DNA of 64,000 bases from Gongronella butleri (Eukaryota > Mucoromycota > Mucoromycetes > Mucorales > Cunninghamellaceae): the NCBI GenBank assembly GCA_025201375.1, contig JAIWZP010000019.1:310001-374000 (forward strand), written 5' to 3'. The position numbers were made by a program, and so were the translations under genes. Positions 35,363 through 47,904 of this stretch are shown piece by piece (positions within the stretch are counted from its first letter, which is position 1; the number at the start of each line of letters is the position of its first letter). The notes below the pieces were generated by a model, which was given only the letters and a program-made list of their open reading frames with translations, ran no database searches and had not been told where the DNA came from.

Positions 35363-36237
35363 TCCCTGTTTGCCTTGGTTTCTCGTTTTTTTTAGCACTT
35401 TTCCCATTTACCATCATTGATGCGTCCCCCATTCCTCTCCACCTGCACAAAACGCGCGTCTTCCATCTTTGTATCACTTGATCTTGACTTCCATTCCACT
35501 CTTATGCGCGCTTTATCTTGTCCGTGATCATGTTCTATCTTTTTTCTTTCTTTTTCGGAATCACGCATCCATTTTACTGATGAAAATTCAACAATAAAAA
35601 TTACGGCTATTCTCTCCTGCCGTCTTCCCAACTCAATTGCGCTTGTTTCGCGGCAAAAGTGTTCGTGGAGACGCTGCTATGAACATGCCCTGGTCAAATC
35701 AGATTTGCTGATTTTTGTGTGACACTTGTGCGCAGAATGGGAGGACAAAACGGACAATGTCCGACTTGATCAAAGAAAAATGGCGCGTGGTCAATGTGAT
35801 TGCCAGCGCGCCAAAAAAAAAAAAAAAAAAAAAAAGAAAAAAGAAAAAAAGAAAAAAAGAAAAAAAGAAAAAGATAAGAAAAATCGAGCTTTAGCCCCTT
35901 TCAAGAGGCACATCACGCAACGACGCGTCGTCAAAAGTGCAAATAAAAGGATTGAACTGCGCATGGCCCAAAGAATTCAAAAAAAAAGGGTGCACGTTTA
36001 AGTGCCGCTGGAAAAGTATGATTTCATCTGTTCACGGCCCGTGGGCCATGCACTGGCGGCTGCTGATGCTAAATTTGATCGGCAAAAGGTTGGACCGGCG
36101 GTTTCCCCTTGCTTGCCCGGCCAATGAGCCTGAAAAAAAAAGTTTTTCTTTGCTTTCCCGCCCTTGTTTTTCTTTTCTCTTTTTCCCTCTCGTTTTCAAT
36201 CTTTTGCCCACCCCCACCCTCTTTTAAAACTTGAACC
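35363..36237. other. Trailer of unit A' and IDH2 promoter
   Basis: Shared trailer to about 35815, an A/G-rich low-complexity tract to 35880, then unique DNA. The last 100 bp before IDH2 are strongly pyrimidine-rich. No gene seen. Confidence 0.55.
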
Positions 36238-37957
<1,720 letters not shown>

Positions 37958-38161
37958 ATTCGATTTCCTTGTATCCTAAAAACCCATGTAGCACCTTTTT
38001 TACCATTCATTTCTCATCCTGTCACGTCTGCACCATCTACCCCCCACTCTCTTTCACAAAAGTGCCTCCCACGCTTGACGTATGCCGCCACAGACATCCT
38101 CAATCACCTATTAAGCAATAAAACGAAAGATTTTTTACTAGACAATTGCGTATAACAGGAG

Positions 38162-38574
38162 AAAAAGTGAATTTTATTCTTTTTGTCTTCGGATTTTTCT
38201 TTTTGCCGTCCTTGTTTAAGAAGCTGCGCCAGCAGCTGACATGCTGGCCACGCGTATCTTCACATTGTTAATGCTCCTCTTGCTAAAAGAAAAATGGGCA
38301 AGTGGATTTTATGCTTATTCTTTCATTTTTTTTTCTTTGCCGTCTTTTAAGAAGCTGGGCCAGCTGCTGACGCGTTGATCACGCGTATCTTCCCATTGCT
38401 CTTGTTCCCTCTTGCTAAAAGAAATAGACAAAGCGTAAAAAAGGGGGAAAACGTAGATTTTATTCTTTTGTCTTTGGTCATTTATTTTTGCCATCTTTGT
38501 TTAAGACGCTGCGCCAGCTTGCAGAGGCGATGATCGCGCGTATCTTCCCATTGTCCTTGATTCTCTTGCTAAAA
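38162..38574 (-). repeat. Three decayed tandem copies of the DNAJC8 3' end
   Basis: Blocks at about 38162-38290, 38309-38420 and 38452-38574 each resemble the real DNAJC8 end at 38615-38735 (minus-strand peptide QWEDTRDQRVSSWRSFLNKDG). TTTAAG-AAGCTG-type anchors lie near 38216, 38346, 38501 and 38665. Each has frame-changing indels or a stop. On the minus strand every block begins TTTTAG/CAAGAG, a candidate 3' splice site that the real gene lacks. Confidence 0.8.
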
Positions 38575-38623
38575 GAATGATTTTTGAATAGACCAATTCG
38601 TAATAATGGGGAAAAAGTGGATT

Positions 38624-39301
38624 TTATTCTTTTGTCTTTCGTTTTTTCTTTTTGCCGTCTTTGTTTAAGAAGCTGCGCCAGCTGCTGACGCGCTGATCAC
38701 GCGTATCTTCCCATTGCTTTTGCTCCTCTTGCTTGCGCTTGCGTTCTGTGATGGCCTCTTCCTTTTGCCGCGCCTCCTCGCCCTCCTTTTCGAGCTCGCG
38801 CTTCATCAGTCGTCGTCGCTTCAGCTCGTTTTCGACGAGCAAGTTCTTGAGGCGCTTCTGGATGGCCAATTGGCCCTGTTTTGTGGCGACGTAGGGGAAT
38901 TTCGCAGGATCGACGGTGTCAATCATCGTTTCGTCGTCGAATCGCACGGCAGTCACTTCCAATTTGTCGCCCTTTTCCTTGACAAGCTCGGCCTTGGCCT
39001 CCAGCACCAGCTCCATGAGAAACAGGACACGGCCCTTGTCATTGAGCTCGGATTCCGCCTTTTTGAGCCGCTGGAACGCATCCTGCGCGTCCTTGTGCTG
39101 CACCTTATCCGGATGGATCTTGAGCGACTTTTTTCGATAAGCGATCTTCAGCTCCTTGGCTTTGGGCACCTCGTAAGGCACCTCGAGGATCCCAAACGGA
39201 TCTAGCTTGAAGGCTTTCATGATGCGCTCAATTTCCATATGTTTCTCGGACTCGGACACGTACCGCGTGAGGTCAAGGTCGTCTAAATCTTTGTCCGCCA
39301 T
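38624..39301 (-). CDS. DNAJC8-type J-domain protein (spliceosome-associated)
   Basis: Single exon, 225 aa, starting at the ATG at 39301. The J domain (about residues 25-90) contains DPFGILEVPYE and the HPD motif in KIHPDKVQH. A long charged helix follows (RLKNLLVENELKRRRLMKREL) and a Lys-rich tail ends the protein. The order and the phrase SSWRSF match DNAJC8/Spf31, a Hsp70 cochaperone that co-purifies with spliceosomes. The absence of introns contrasts with most neighbours and could reflect an intron loss or a retro-copied origin. Divergent from the esterase gene. Confidence 0.9.
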   Translation of the reverse strand: MADKDLDDLDLTRYVSESEKHMEIERIMKAFKLDPFGILEVPYEVPKAKELKIAYRKKSLKIHPDKVQHKDAQDAFQRLKKAESELNDKGRVLFLMELVLEAKAELVKEKGDKLEVTAVRFDDETMIDTVDPAKFPYVATKQGQLAIQKRLKNLLVENELKRRRLMKRELEKEGEEARQKEEAITERKRKQEEQKQWEDTRDQRVSSWRSFLNKDGKKKKRKTKE

Positions 39302-40236
39302 AGTGACCTTGTGGTATGATATGTACAAAGGGGAGTGGGGGAAGCGGTGGGGAGCAACGACGGGTAAACAGTGACAAAACAAGGGAAAAAAATTAAAAGT
39401 GCACACTCGAACGACAAGTTTGTCATCTGTCTCGAGTCGGGCTCTGAAATCCAGGCCATTATCATACACGTCGTCTGACTGCACATTGACCGTGTTACAA
39501 GCAAATCGAGGAATGCATATGCATAAAACCTTGAAAATGGGGTATTTTGTGTAATGCCTCGTTTCATTTTGTACAAAAACTTCCTTAAATCAGGGATTAA
39601 GTAAGCCATTTCCATTTTAGAATCGAATAAAAAGCTCAGAGCGCGGCAGAAAGGTGAATTGGCGCCCATTGACACTGTGTGGCTCTGATTTTTGTAGTTG
39701 AATGGTTATGTTGGCGCCATGGACGCGTTGTGCTCCTCTTTTATTTTAGTTGTTAGGTGCACTTGAACATTTGCTGGCTTGCCACAAATGCGTGTTGCTC
39801 TGGATCTCCGGAGATTTGAAGTTTCTCCCATTGGTCTGCTTTTTTTTTTTTTTTTTTTTTTTTTTTTGTTGAGTTTTACAAGGTACAAAAAGTGTGCGCC
39901 TGCAGCAATTTGTTTTTAAAGTTACCCCGCATTCCAGATTCAGGCATGTTTTGCTAATGTGCAACAACAATTACTGTGATTTCCCACTCGATCGAGATTT
40001 TACCCCACGGTAAAACCATCAGCCAAGACAACACAACAGGCACAATGAGATCAAAGCGCAGAAATGAAATGATGACAGAATTTCCCATACTCTTTATGTT
40101 GTCATGAGAAAGAAACGCGGTAAAACAAAAAGGCAGAAGCAGCATGAACAAAGGCAGAAAGACATAAAAAGGATCGTTTTCATTTGAAACATGACCCCAC
40201 AATTAATCTGATCTGCACTGTGAATCAAGAATTAAC
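39302..40236. other. DNAJC8 / esterase divergent intergenic region
   Basis: 935 bp with a 27-nt T-run at 39841-39867. The divergent promoters must lie here, but I see no clear TATA box. No gene. Confidence 0.55.
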
Positions 40237-41606
40237 ATGAAAGCCATCTTTGTCCTGCTCCTTGGCGTGCTGTGCACGTCTGCATCGCCATTGCCCTTGG
40301 CAAAACGCCAATCCACGGCCACATCTCATCCCACCGCGGCACCTGGTGCTTGGGATACGTTCTCTGTGAGTGGTTCGGCCGTCAAATACAAGGTGTACAC
40401 GCCATCCAAGTATAGCGCGTCGCAATCGGTTCCATTGAGTAAGCATTATCCGCAAAAACATCATCAAAAATTCGAAATTATTGTGCCAATTCTTACTTTT
40501 TTTCATTTCTCTTAGTTATGATGTTGCACGGATGCACACAAGACATGAACGTTTTCTCGGATTCCACACAATATGCTGGCCTGGCCGAGGCGCAAAACTT
40601 TATTGTGGTGTTCCCTTCTCAAGATCCAAATGCTTCGAACAAGTGCTGGAAGTGGTATGACTCGGGGTCGCAGCAGCGCGGCGGCGGCGACGCGGCCATC
40701 TTGGCGGGCATTGTGGACAGCATCAAGTCCAATGGCAAGTGGGCCATTGACAGCTCGCGAACGTATGTTGGCGGTCTCTCTGCTGGTGCTGCAATGGCCG
40801 TGATTATGGGCAACACTTATCCCGATTACTTTGCGGCCATTTGCTCGGGTTCCGGGCTCGAGTATGGCGCGGCCCATGATTTGACGTCTGGTTCCTTGGC
40901 CACGTCGCAAGGCGGCCCTAGCCCGAGCACGGCCGGCCAGGCTGCATTCCAGGCTGAGGGCAGCCACGCTCGCAGCGTGCCGGCGCTCGTCTTCCAAGGC
41001 ACAAGCGACTACACGGTCAATCAGCTCAATGGCGACCAAATCGTCCAGCAATATCTCACGACCAACAAACTCGCGGCACCAAACTCGGGCCTCAACACCC
41101 AATTCGGCGGCTCGGGCACGTCCATCACTGGCTCATCGACGACCGCCGATGGATCCGTCTCTGGTGGCTACACGTACAAGATTTTCGGATGGAACGACAA
41201 CTCTGGCGTCAATGTCCAATATTACAAGATCAATTCAATGGTACAGCAAAATGCAAAAAAAAAAACATTTTTTTTATTCTTTTTAATTTTTTTTTTTTTT
41301 GCTGATTCCATTTTTCAGGGCCATGCTTGGTCTGGTGGCTTCCAAACAGGCAGCGCCACGTACGTTGACCCCAAGGGCCCGGATGCCTCATTGATCAGCT
41401 ACAATTTCTTTATGCAATACACCACGTCTGGAACCACTGGAGGCAATGGTGGCTCTTCTTCTTCATCGTCCACCACCACCACCAAGGCATCGACCACCAC
41501 CACCACTACCAGCAGCGGTGGTCTACCTACTTATTCTTGGCCCACGGGTCTCCCGACCTACTCCCTCCCCACCTTTTCGTTGCCGGGGATGCCCACCCTT
41601 GCTTAG
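40237..41606 (+). CDS. Secreted PHB-depolymerase-family esterase
   Basis: Three exons: 40237-40438, 40516-41240 and 41319-41606, giving 404 aa. A signal peptide spans residues 1 to about 17, followed by a KR site at about 23-24. The alpha/beta-hydrolase core starts KYKVYTPSKY, with the oxyanion loop MLHGCTQD. The nucleophile is Ser156 in GGLSAG. The likely acid lies in GTSDYTVN and the His in GHAWSGG. This is the Esterase_phd/CE1-like family, whose fungal members release acetyl or feruloyl groups from plant cell-wall xylan. A Ser/Thr-rich linker leads to a short Leu-Pro-Thr-Tyr repeat tail rather than a carbohydrate-binding module. Extracellular plant-litter degradation is the likely setting. 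Confidence 0.88.
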
Positions 41607-44600
41607 CTGGTCCTAAAACCATCCCAATAGACGTTGAACGTCTTGTGAAATTCGTTTGAAGAGTTTTTTATTGGAAAAATCCTTTTTCTCTTCGCTTTTT
41701 AATTAAAATATACGCGATGCTTCCTCTACTACATACGTACCGATATTTTATTTTTTTGTAATGTTGTACAGTATGATACAGTATGATACTGTAACGGCAT
41801 CATCATACAGTACTACTGTATGTTGTTGTTGCAGAGATGCAGACTTGTTGAAAGCGCCGCCGAGCGAGGTTCTTCCTTGCTTGCTAGTTGATGCTGGCTG
41901 CCGTTGTCGAAAAAAATTGAGTTTGAGCATGATGATGGAAATGGTGGTGGTGGTGATGGATCATAAAAAAATATCAACAACAACATTCTTCTTCATCATC
42001 AAACATTCGATTGAATTTTCCAAGCATGCAAAGAGCAAAGCTCGTTCATCGGTCGTGAAAACGATGATTGGATGGAATATGATATCATCATAATAATACA
42101 GTATTACAGTATGATACTGTAAGTGATGTTGTCCGAGCATCATGCTGCCATGCCTTTTTTTTTTTTACTGTAAATGGTGCAAGAAAGTTGAGAAATGGGT
42201 ATGATAGAGGAGAAAAAGTCAAAAAAAGGGGAAAACAAGAAAATACCGGTACTTTGAGAATCGAATACAGTTTACGTACTGTACAGTATTAGGAAATGAA
42301 GAAAAGATTCTCTACTGTATTTAAAAGAAATGAATAAAACTAGGGTTTCAATACAGTAGCAAGGTGTCGATTGATGATGATGTATGTCTAAAAGTATGGC
42401 TGTCAAGCATGCATGTCTTTTCCGAGGCAAATGTACAGTATAAAATGAGCCGCGCTCAATTAGCAATTGATGAGCTTTACTCCGGATATTGTTACAAGCA
42501 GGGATGCGCTGTCCATGCCAATTGTAGACCCATGGACGCGTCTGAGGCATGCATGAATGGACAAGTACCGGTAGGACTCTATTGGCAAGCCGACAGAAAA
42601 GAAAGTTTTTTTTTTACATTATTTACAGTATCATACATATGAATGATGCTACTACAGTACTACTGAACTGTACAAGCAAGCAACAAGACCCGCCCGTGCA
42701 CAAAAAAATGTGCAAAAAATGAAAAATAAAAAATAAAAAAAATGTTCATGTACTACAGTATTCAAAATTGCTATTTTGGGAAGGAGTCAAACATGAATTG
42801 GTGAAAAAATACGTAACTTAAACTAAAGCGGGCACTTTTTTCAGTCGATCGCCGTCCATGCGTTACTCTTTGGTCTTTGCTTGGTCATTTTTCTTAACTT
42901 GAAGCGACCTGCCATTTTGTCTGCCAATCACAAATTGTCGGAGATACCTGTTTGGATGCATTGATCGCTCGGAGTTCGAAATTTCCCAAATTTGGTATTT
43001 TCTGAGGTTGAAATGTGTGACCCCTGAGTGACCCCTGAATTTTTTAAAAGTTGTCGTAGCTCTTTGGGGGTTTAAGTTTTTTGTGGCAAATTTTGCGCTG
43101 AATGCGAGGCAGCTTTTTTTGAGCGGGCTCGACCAAGCAGATTACTAGATGAATGCAAAATAGTGCAAATCCAAGGTTTTTGGCATTTTCGAGTTCCAAA
43201 AAAATCGGGCGGGGTCGACTTTCGCAGTGGGCCGTAGTGTAAGTCGTAACGCATTTTCATTGGCGGGCAAGTAAACTGTAAAAAAAATTCTGGAGGCACA
43301 GCGAGCCGCGAAAATGGAGAAAATCCGTCGTCCAAGAGCCAACTAGTTTTGTTCATGCATTGTTGTGCGCCGCTGAAGCAGCAAAGGTGAAATATGATAC
43401 AGTGGTGCACGTCGTCGATTGCTCATACGTACAGTATTGTACAGTACTGTACAGTAGGCGGTTCGGAGCGATTTATTACTGTACCGTACCCTAACAAAAA
43501 AGTTGTCGCAAAGTCAATTTTTCTGCAGTGCCATCTGAAAAATTTATCACTTTAATCTCATCTGTATTGATCAATAATGGCTCGAATGACATGAAACTTT
43601 GTACAAACGATGATTAGGAGGTATAAAAAAGACTGTGAAATTATAAAATGAATACAGCGAGCGGGTTTTGAAATAGAGCAAAAAAGGGGAACCTGACGCG
43701 TCACGCGACGCGACGCGTACCCAAGCTTATACAATGGCCTGTGGAGACGAATTGACATTATGAATCAATATCTCCAAATTTTTCTGAGACAATCGTGGAA
43801 GTGTCTGATTATTTCTGCCAATTCATTTTAGGGCATACGTGTCATGCCAGAGCACAGCGTGTCAATTGGTCACTGTGACGCGTCGGGACGCGCCATTTGC
43901 CGCGATTTCCTTAATGTGATCGTGATGCCCTGCCTGGTTGATATAATCACAGCTACTCAATAGTATCCACTCTTTGGCTTTCAAATTAAATGCTTATCAT
44001 AGTTTCAAGTCAACAAAGAGACTAAAATTGTTTGCTAGAGATAAAATCATTTTTCCATACGTTTTTGGCGCTTGGCGCGTCACAGTGACAATTTGACCAA
44101 TTGACACGCTGTGCTCTGGCATGACACGTATGCCCTAAAATGAATTGGCAGAAATAATCAGACACTTCCACGATTGTCTCAGAAAAATTTGGAGATATTG
44201 ATTCATAATGTCAATTCGTCTCCACAGGCCATTGTATAAGCTTGGGTACGCGTCGCGTCGCGTGACGCGTCAGGTTCCCCTTTTTTGCTCTATTTCAAAA
44301 CCCGCTCGCTGTATTCATTTTATAATTTCACAGTCTTTTTTATACCTCCTAATCATCGTTTGTACAAAGTTTCATGTCATTCGAGCCATTATTGATCAAT
44401 ACAGATGAGATTAAAGTGATAAATTTTTCAGATGGCACTGCAGAAAAATTGACTTTGCGACAACTTTTTTGTTAGGGTACGGTACAGTACGAAGCTTGAT
44501 CAAGTGGATTGACTACCGGCATGTCGAGAAAAATCGAAGTCCGCTGCATTTCACAATTGTGCAAGTAAAATTCGGTTCAAGGGAAACGTAGTAATACAGT

Positions 44601-44961
44601 AAATGCGCATTCAGCTTGTGAGCAATTATTTGTATACTGTAGTAGTATCATATGATTACGTAATACATACTGTATTACTGTATTTCGGTCGCTATTATGC
44701 TGTAACCGCTCTCAGTCACCAATTGCACTGGGTACATGAAGATCAGCATAAAAAAGTGGCACAAAAATGTTGCATTGCACTGTATTGCTTCTTTGAGACT
44801 TTGACTGCGCGCGGTGCACGCGCCGCATGTGCATGATATGCGGAGTCAAAATCCAAAAGTCAAAGAGGGCGTTCGTAACCCGCAATTTGTATCGCTTTCT
44901 TTGCTGAATTTTTCTCTCTCTCTTTTATTTTTTTTTCTTTTTACTTTTTGTGCTGCTGGCC
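41607..44961. other. Gene-free region rich in TACAGTA/TACTGTA
   Basis: About 3.3 kb with no supported gene. From 41766 to about 44700 the heptamers TACAGTA and TACTGTA, often fused as TACTGTACAGTA or with GATAC spacers, occur roughly thirty times on the strand shown. Elsewhere in the window they are rare. The second palindrome (43477-44489) lies inside. Confidence 0.75.
43477..44489. repeat. 1.0 kb palindrome with near-identical arms
   Basis: Left arm 43477-43882 and right arm 44076-44489 are inverted complements. The right arm has 8 extra bases near its inner end. A 66-codon frame reads identically in both. The 190 bp centre also shows weak inverted similarity (CTCTTTG against CAAAGAG). The ends are TACTGTACCGTACC and its complement, matching the heptamer that fills the region. 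A GC-rich GACGCGTC-type stretch lies within each arm. No transposase and no clear target-site duplication. Confidence 0.88.
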
Positions 44962-46450
44962 ATGGTAAGTGGATGAAGGCATAAATAAGCGCATAGGCAA
45001 GAGTCTCATGCTTTGTTTCTAGTCTGTTCTTTTGGAAACGTCGCTGGGGGACATTGTGATTGATCTGTACACAAAGGAGTGTCCCAAGACGTCGCTCAAT
45101 TTTTTGAAACTGTGCAAGGTCAAGTATTACAATTATGCGCCGTTTCACAATGTGCAGCGCGGGTTCATGGCGCAAACGGGCGATCCCACGGGCAAAGGCG
45201 ACGGCGGCAGCTCGATCTTCGGCTTGTTGCCGGGCGGTGGAGACAAGGCGCGCTACTTTCCCGCGGAGATCCAGCCCCATCTCAAGCACGATCGGCGCGG
45301 CACGGTGTCCATGGCCGTGTCGGGCGCGCAGGGCAGCAGCGACGCGATTGAGACGGGCGCGGGCGTCAGCGGGTCGCAATTCTTTATTACTTTGGGCGAC
45401 GACCTGGACTATTTGGACGGCAAATACACGGTGTTTGGGCGCGTCGAGGAAGGATTCGACGTGTTGGACAAATTGAGCGAGGCATATTGCGACGCGCAGG
45501 GGCGCCCGTACCGCGACATCCGCATTCGGCACACGATTGTGCTGGACGACCCATTTGACGACCCCGAGGGCCTGCAGGTGCCGGACCAATCGCCCTTGCC
45601 CACAAAGGAACAGCTCGAATCCATGCGCATTGGCGAGGATGAGGAAATCGAGGAGGAAGGCGACCCTGAGGAGCTCGAGCGCCGCAAACGCGCACGCGAG
45701 GCAAAGGCACAAGCACTCACACTCGAAATGGTGGGCGACCTGCCCTTTGCCGAGGTCAAGCCGCCCGAGAACGTGCTCTTTGTTTGCAAACTCAACCCGG
45801 TGACCCGTGACGAGGACCTGGAAATGATCTTTAGCCGCTTTGGACGCATCCACAGCTGTGAAATCATCCGCGACAGACAAACAGGCGACTCGCTGTCCTA
45901 TGCCTTTATCGAATTTGACGAACGCGAGGCTGCAGAAGAGGTAAAAAAGTGACATGATCCGAGAGACACGCGTTTCTTAATCGATATTTTTTAAAAGGCG
46001 TATTTCAAAATGCAATCGGTGTTGATTGACGACCGGCGCATCCATGTGGACTTTTCCCAAAGTGTGTCCAAGCTGCACAAGGACTGGATTTCCAAGCGCA
46101 CGGGCGGTGCGCAAAACATGGGTGGATTCGACAGCCTGCAAAAGCGCACAAAGTATCGTGAGGGCGGCGAACGCCAGCGTGGCGACGATTACGAGCTTTT
46201 GCCCGAGGCTGACGAGCGACAACACGCGCCTCGTCATCAGCAGCGCGACCGCGAACGTGAACGTGACCGTGATCGTGAGCGCGACCGCGACCGTGGCCAG
46301 CGCCGCAAACGCAGCCGGAGTCCCCATTCTTCGCACAGGCGACGCCGCAGCAGATCACCAGCGCACCGCAGCTCAAGAGACAGCCATCGTAGCTCCAGGG
46401 ACAATCACCGCGATCGATCAGATCGACATGGCAGCAACAGCAGGCGCTGA
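44962..46450 (+). CDS. PPIL4-type cyclophilin with RRM
   Basis: Three exons: 44962-44964, 45023-45940 and 45998-46450, giving 457 aa. The first coding exon is just the ATG, immediately followed by GTAAGT. A cyclophilin domain spans residues 1 to about 165 ([41 protein letters not shown]). An acidic linker precedes an RRM at about 240-320, with RNP2 LFVCKL and RNP1 [11 protein letters not shown]-terminal Arg/Asp/Glu and RS-rich tail ends the protein. This order is PPIL4 (yeast-absent Cyp/RRM class), a nuclear spliceosome-associated prolyl isomerase. Confidence 0.93.
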
Positions 46451-46632
46451 TTTTAGATTTTTTTTTTCTCAATGAAAAGCATTCCCTTTCTTTTTTTTTT
46501 TTGTTATTGCTGACAAGCAATTGGATGGTTTTAATTCACGAAAAAAAAGAGGTGTGGAGCATTTATAGATACATTGGCGAGGAAAAAAGGGAGGGGGGAT
46601 ATGAAAGATGCAAGCAAGTGAGGGGAGTGAGT

Positions 46633-47664
46633 CTACAGAGTGGCCAAGGCGGTCTCGAGAATGTCGACGGCGCCCTTTTCAACATACACCTTGTCGTAGG
46701 AGAGCAGGTCCAAGACATTAGTCTCCTCGACATAGATGACCTCGCAGCGGGGCAGGTTGCGCGCAGCGAGCTGCAGGCTGTCGTTTTCTTCATTGATGAT
46801 CAGCAGCATGGTCTTGTCCTGCTGGTCGTGTGCCTGCTGTAGCAAGTCGCGCAGATCGCGCGTCTTGAACGAGTCGACGGCATTGAACGAGTCGACAATT
46901 GTCAATTGATCCTGCGCGTACTTTGTGCTGAGAGCGACACGCAGACCGAAATCCTGCACCTTGCGAGGCAGCTTGGTACCGAAATCGCGCGGCTGAGGAC
47001 CAAACGCAATACCACCTGTCAGAAAAAAAAACAAGAAAAAAAGAAAAAAGAAAATCAGCGACTCATGCAAGACGACAATTTGTTGCTTTTTTTGATTTTC
47101 TTCATGATCATCGTACCACCACGGAATTGAGGTGCTTTGCGGTCACCAACACGGGCCTTGCCACGGCCCTTTTGGGGCGCGGCCTTTTTGCCGGTGCCCG
47201 TCACCTCGCCGCGGGTCTTGGCCGAGCCGGTGCCCTGGCGCATATTGTCACGCTGCCACACAACGACACGGTGCAGGATATCTTTGCGCAAAGGAGCGCC
47301 AAACACGTTGGCGTCCAGATCAACAATGGAGAGCGGCTCGTTCGTCTTGAAGTCGCGCAAAAACGCTTGCAGAGACGTCGCAGTCGCTAGTAGGCGTCAG
47401 AAAAAAAGCGAAAAAGCAAAATAGCATGTGAGAAAGCGTGTCAAGAGAGTGTCTGCTACTCGGATAAAACAAACGTCGAGAGTCGCACTTACCTTGGGGA
47501 GCCGTCTGTGTCGAAACAGAGGCAAACGAACGCTGTGGCAACACCTATTAAAATAAGAAAAAAGGAAAAAAAAAGTATAAATAAGAGGTTGCAAAAATAT
47601 ACAGCAGCGTCCTTACCTTGGACACAAGGGGGCGTCTACTTGAGGACAAGGCAGAAGCAAACAT
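46633..47664 (-). CDS. Mitochondrial ribosomal protein uL4m
   Basis: Four exons: 47664-47617, 47544-47493, 47386-47117 and 47015-46633, giving 250 aa. A Ser/Arg-rich presequence occupies the first 30-40 residues. The L4 fold follows: VFGAPLRKDILHRVVVWQRDN, the rRNA-contacting basic loop with KTRGEV and GRGKARVGDRKAPQFRGG, GPQPRDF, then the Rossmann-like half ending near AVDILETAL. It is a component of the large mitoribosomal subunit lining the exit tunnel. Converges with PPIL4 over 180 bp. Confidence 0.95.
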
Positions 47665-47904
47665 AATGGAACGAAAAGGAAAACAAGGAAGAAAAAGAGA
47701 CAAGCAAACAGACTTGACAATCGCCATAAATGGAAGGGTCCCCCTTTTGACTTTTTCCCTGGCAGTCGAGCGGGGATGGCAAGCCAGGCCAAGCCACCGC
47801 CAGTTGTCGCGCAGCCTTGTGCCACCCCACCATTGTTAGATACCCCTTCTTTTGCATGAATTCTCTGATTTTTATTATAAAAAAAACTCGATAAAAGACT
47901 TTCA

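Larger units (their letters stand above)
34030..35815 (+). repeat. Segmental duplication, unit A'
   Basis: Second copy of unit A, with both small HNH genes and the same trailer, and with an A-run at its right end from 35813. Confidence 0.85.

Noticed and set aside
24580..35900. HNH genes as group I intron or intein homing endonucleases
   Set aside because: No split host gene, intron core or intein splice motifs surround them. They have their own starts, spliceosomal introns and flanks.
43558..43758. 66-aa frame duplicated at 44208-44408
   Set aside because: Duplicated only as part of the second palindrome's arms; no domain or codon bias.
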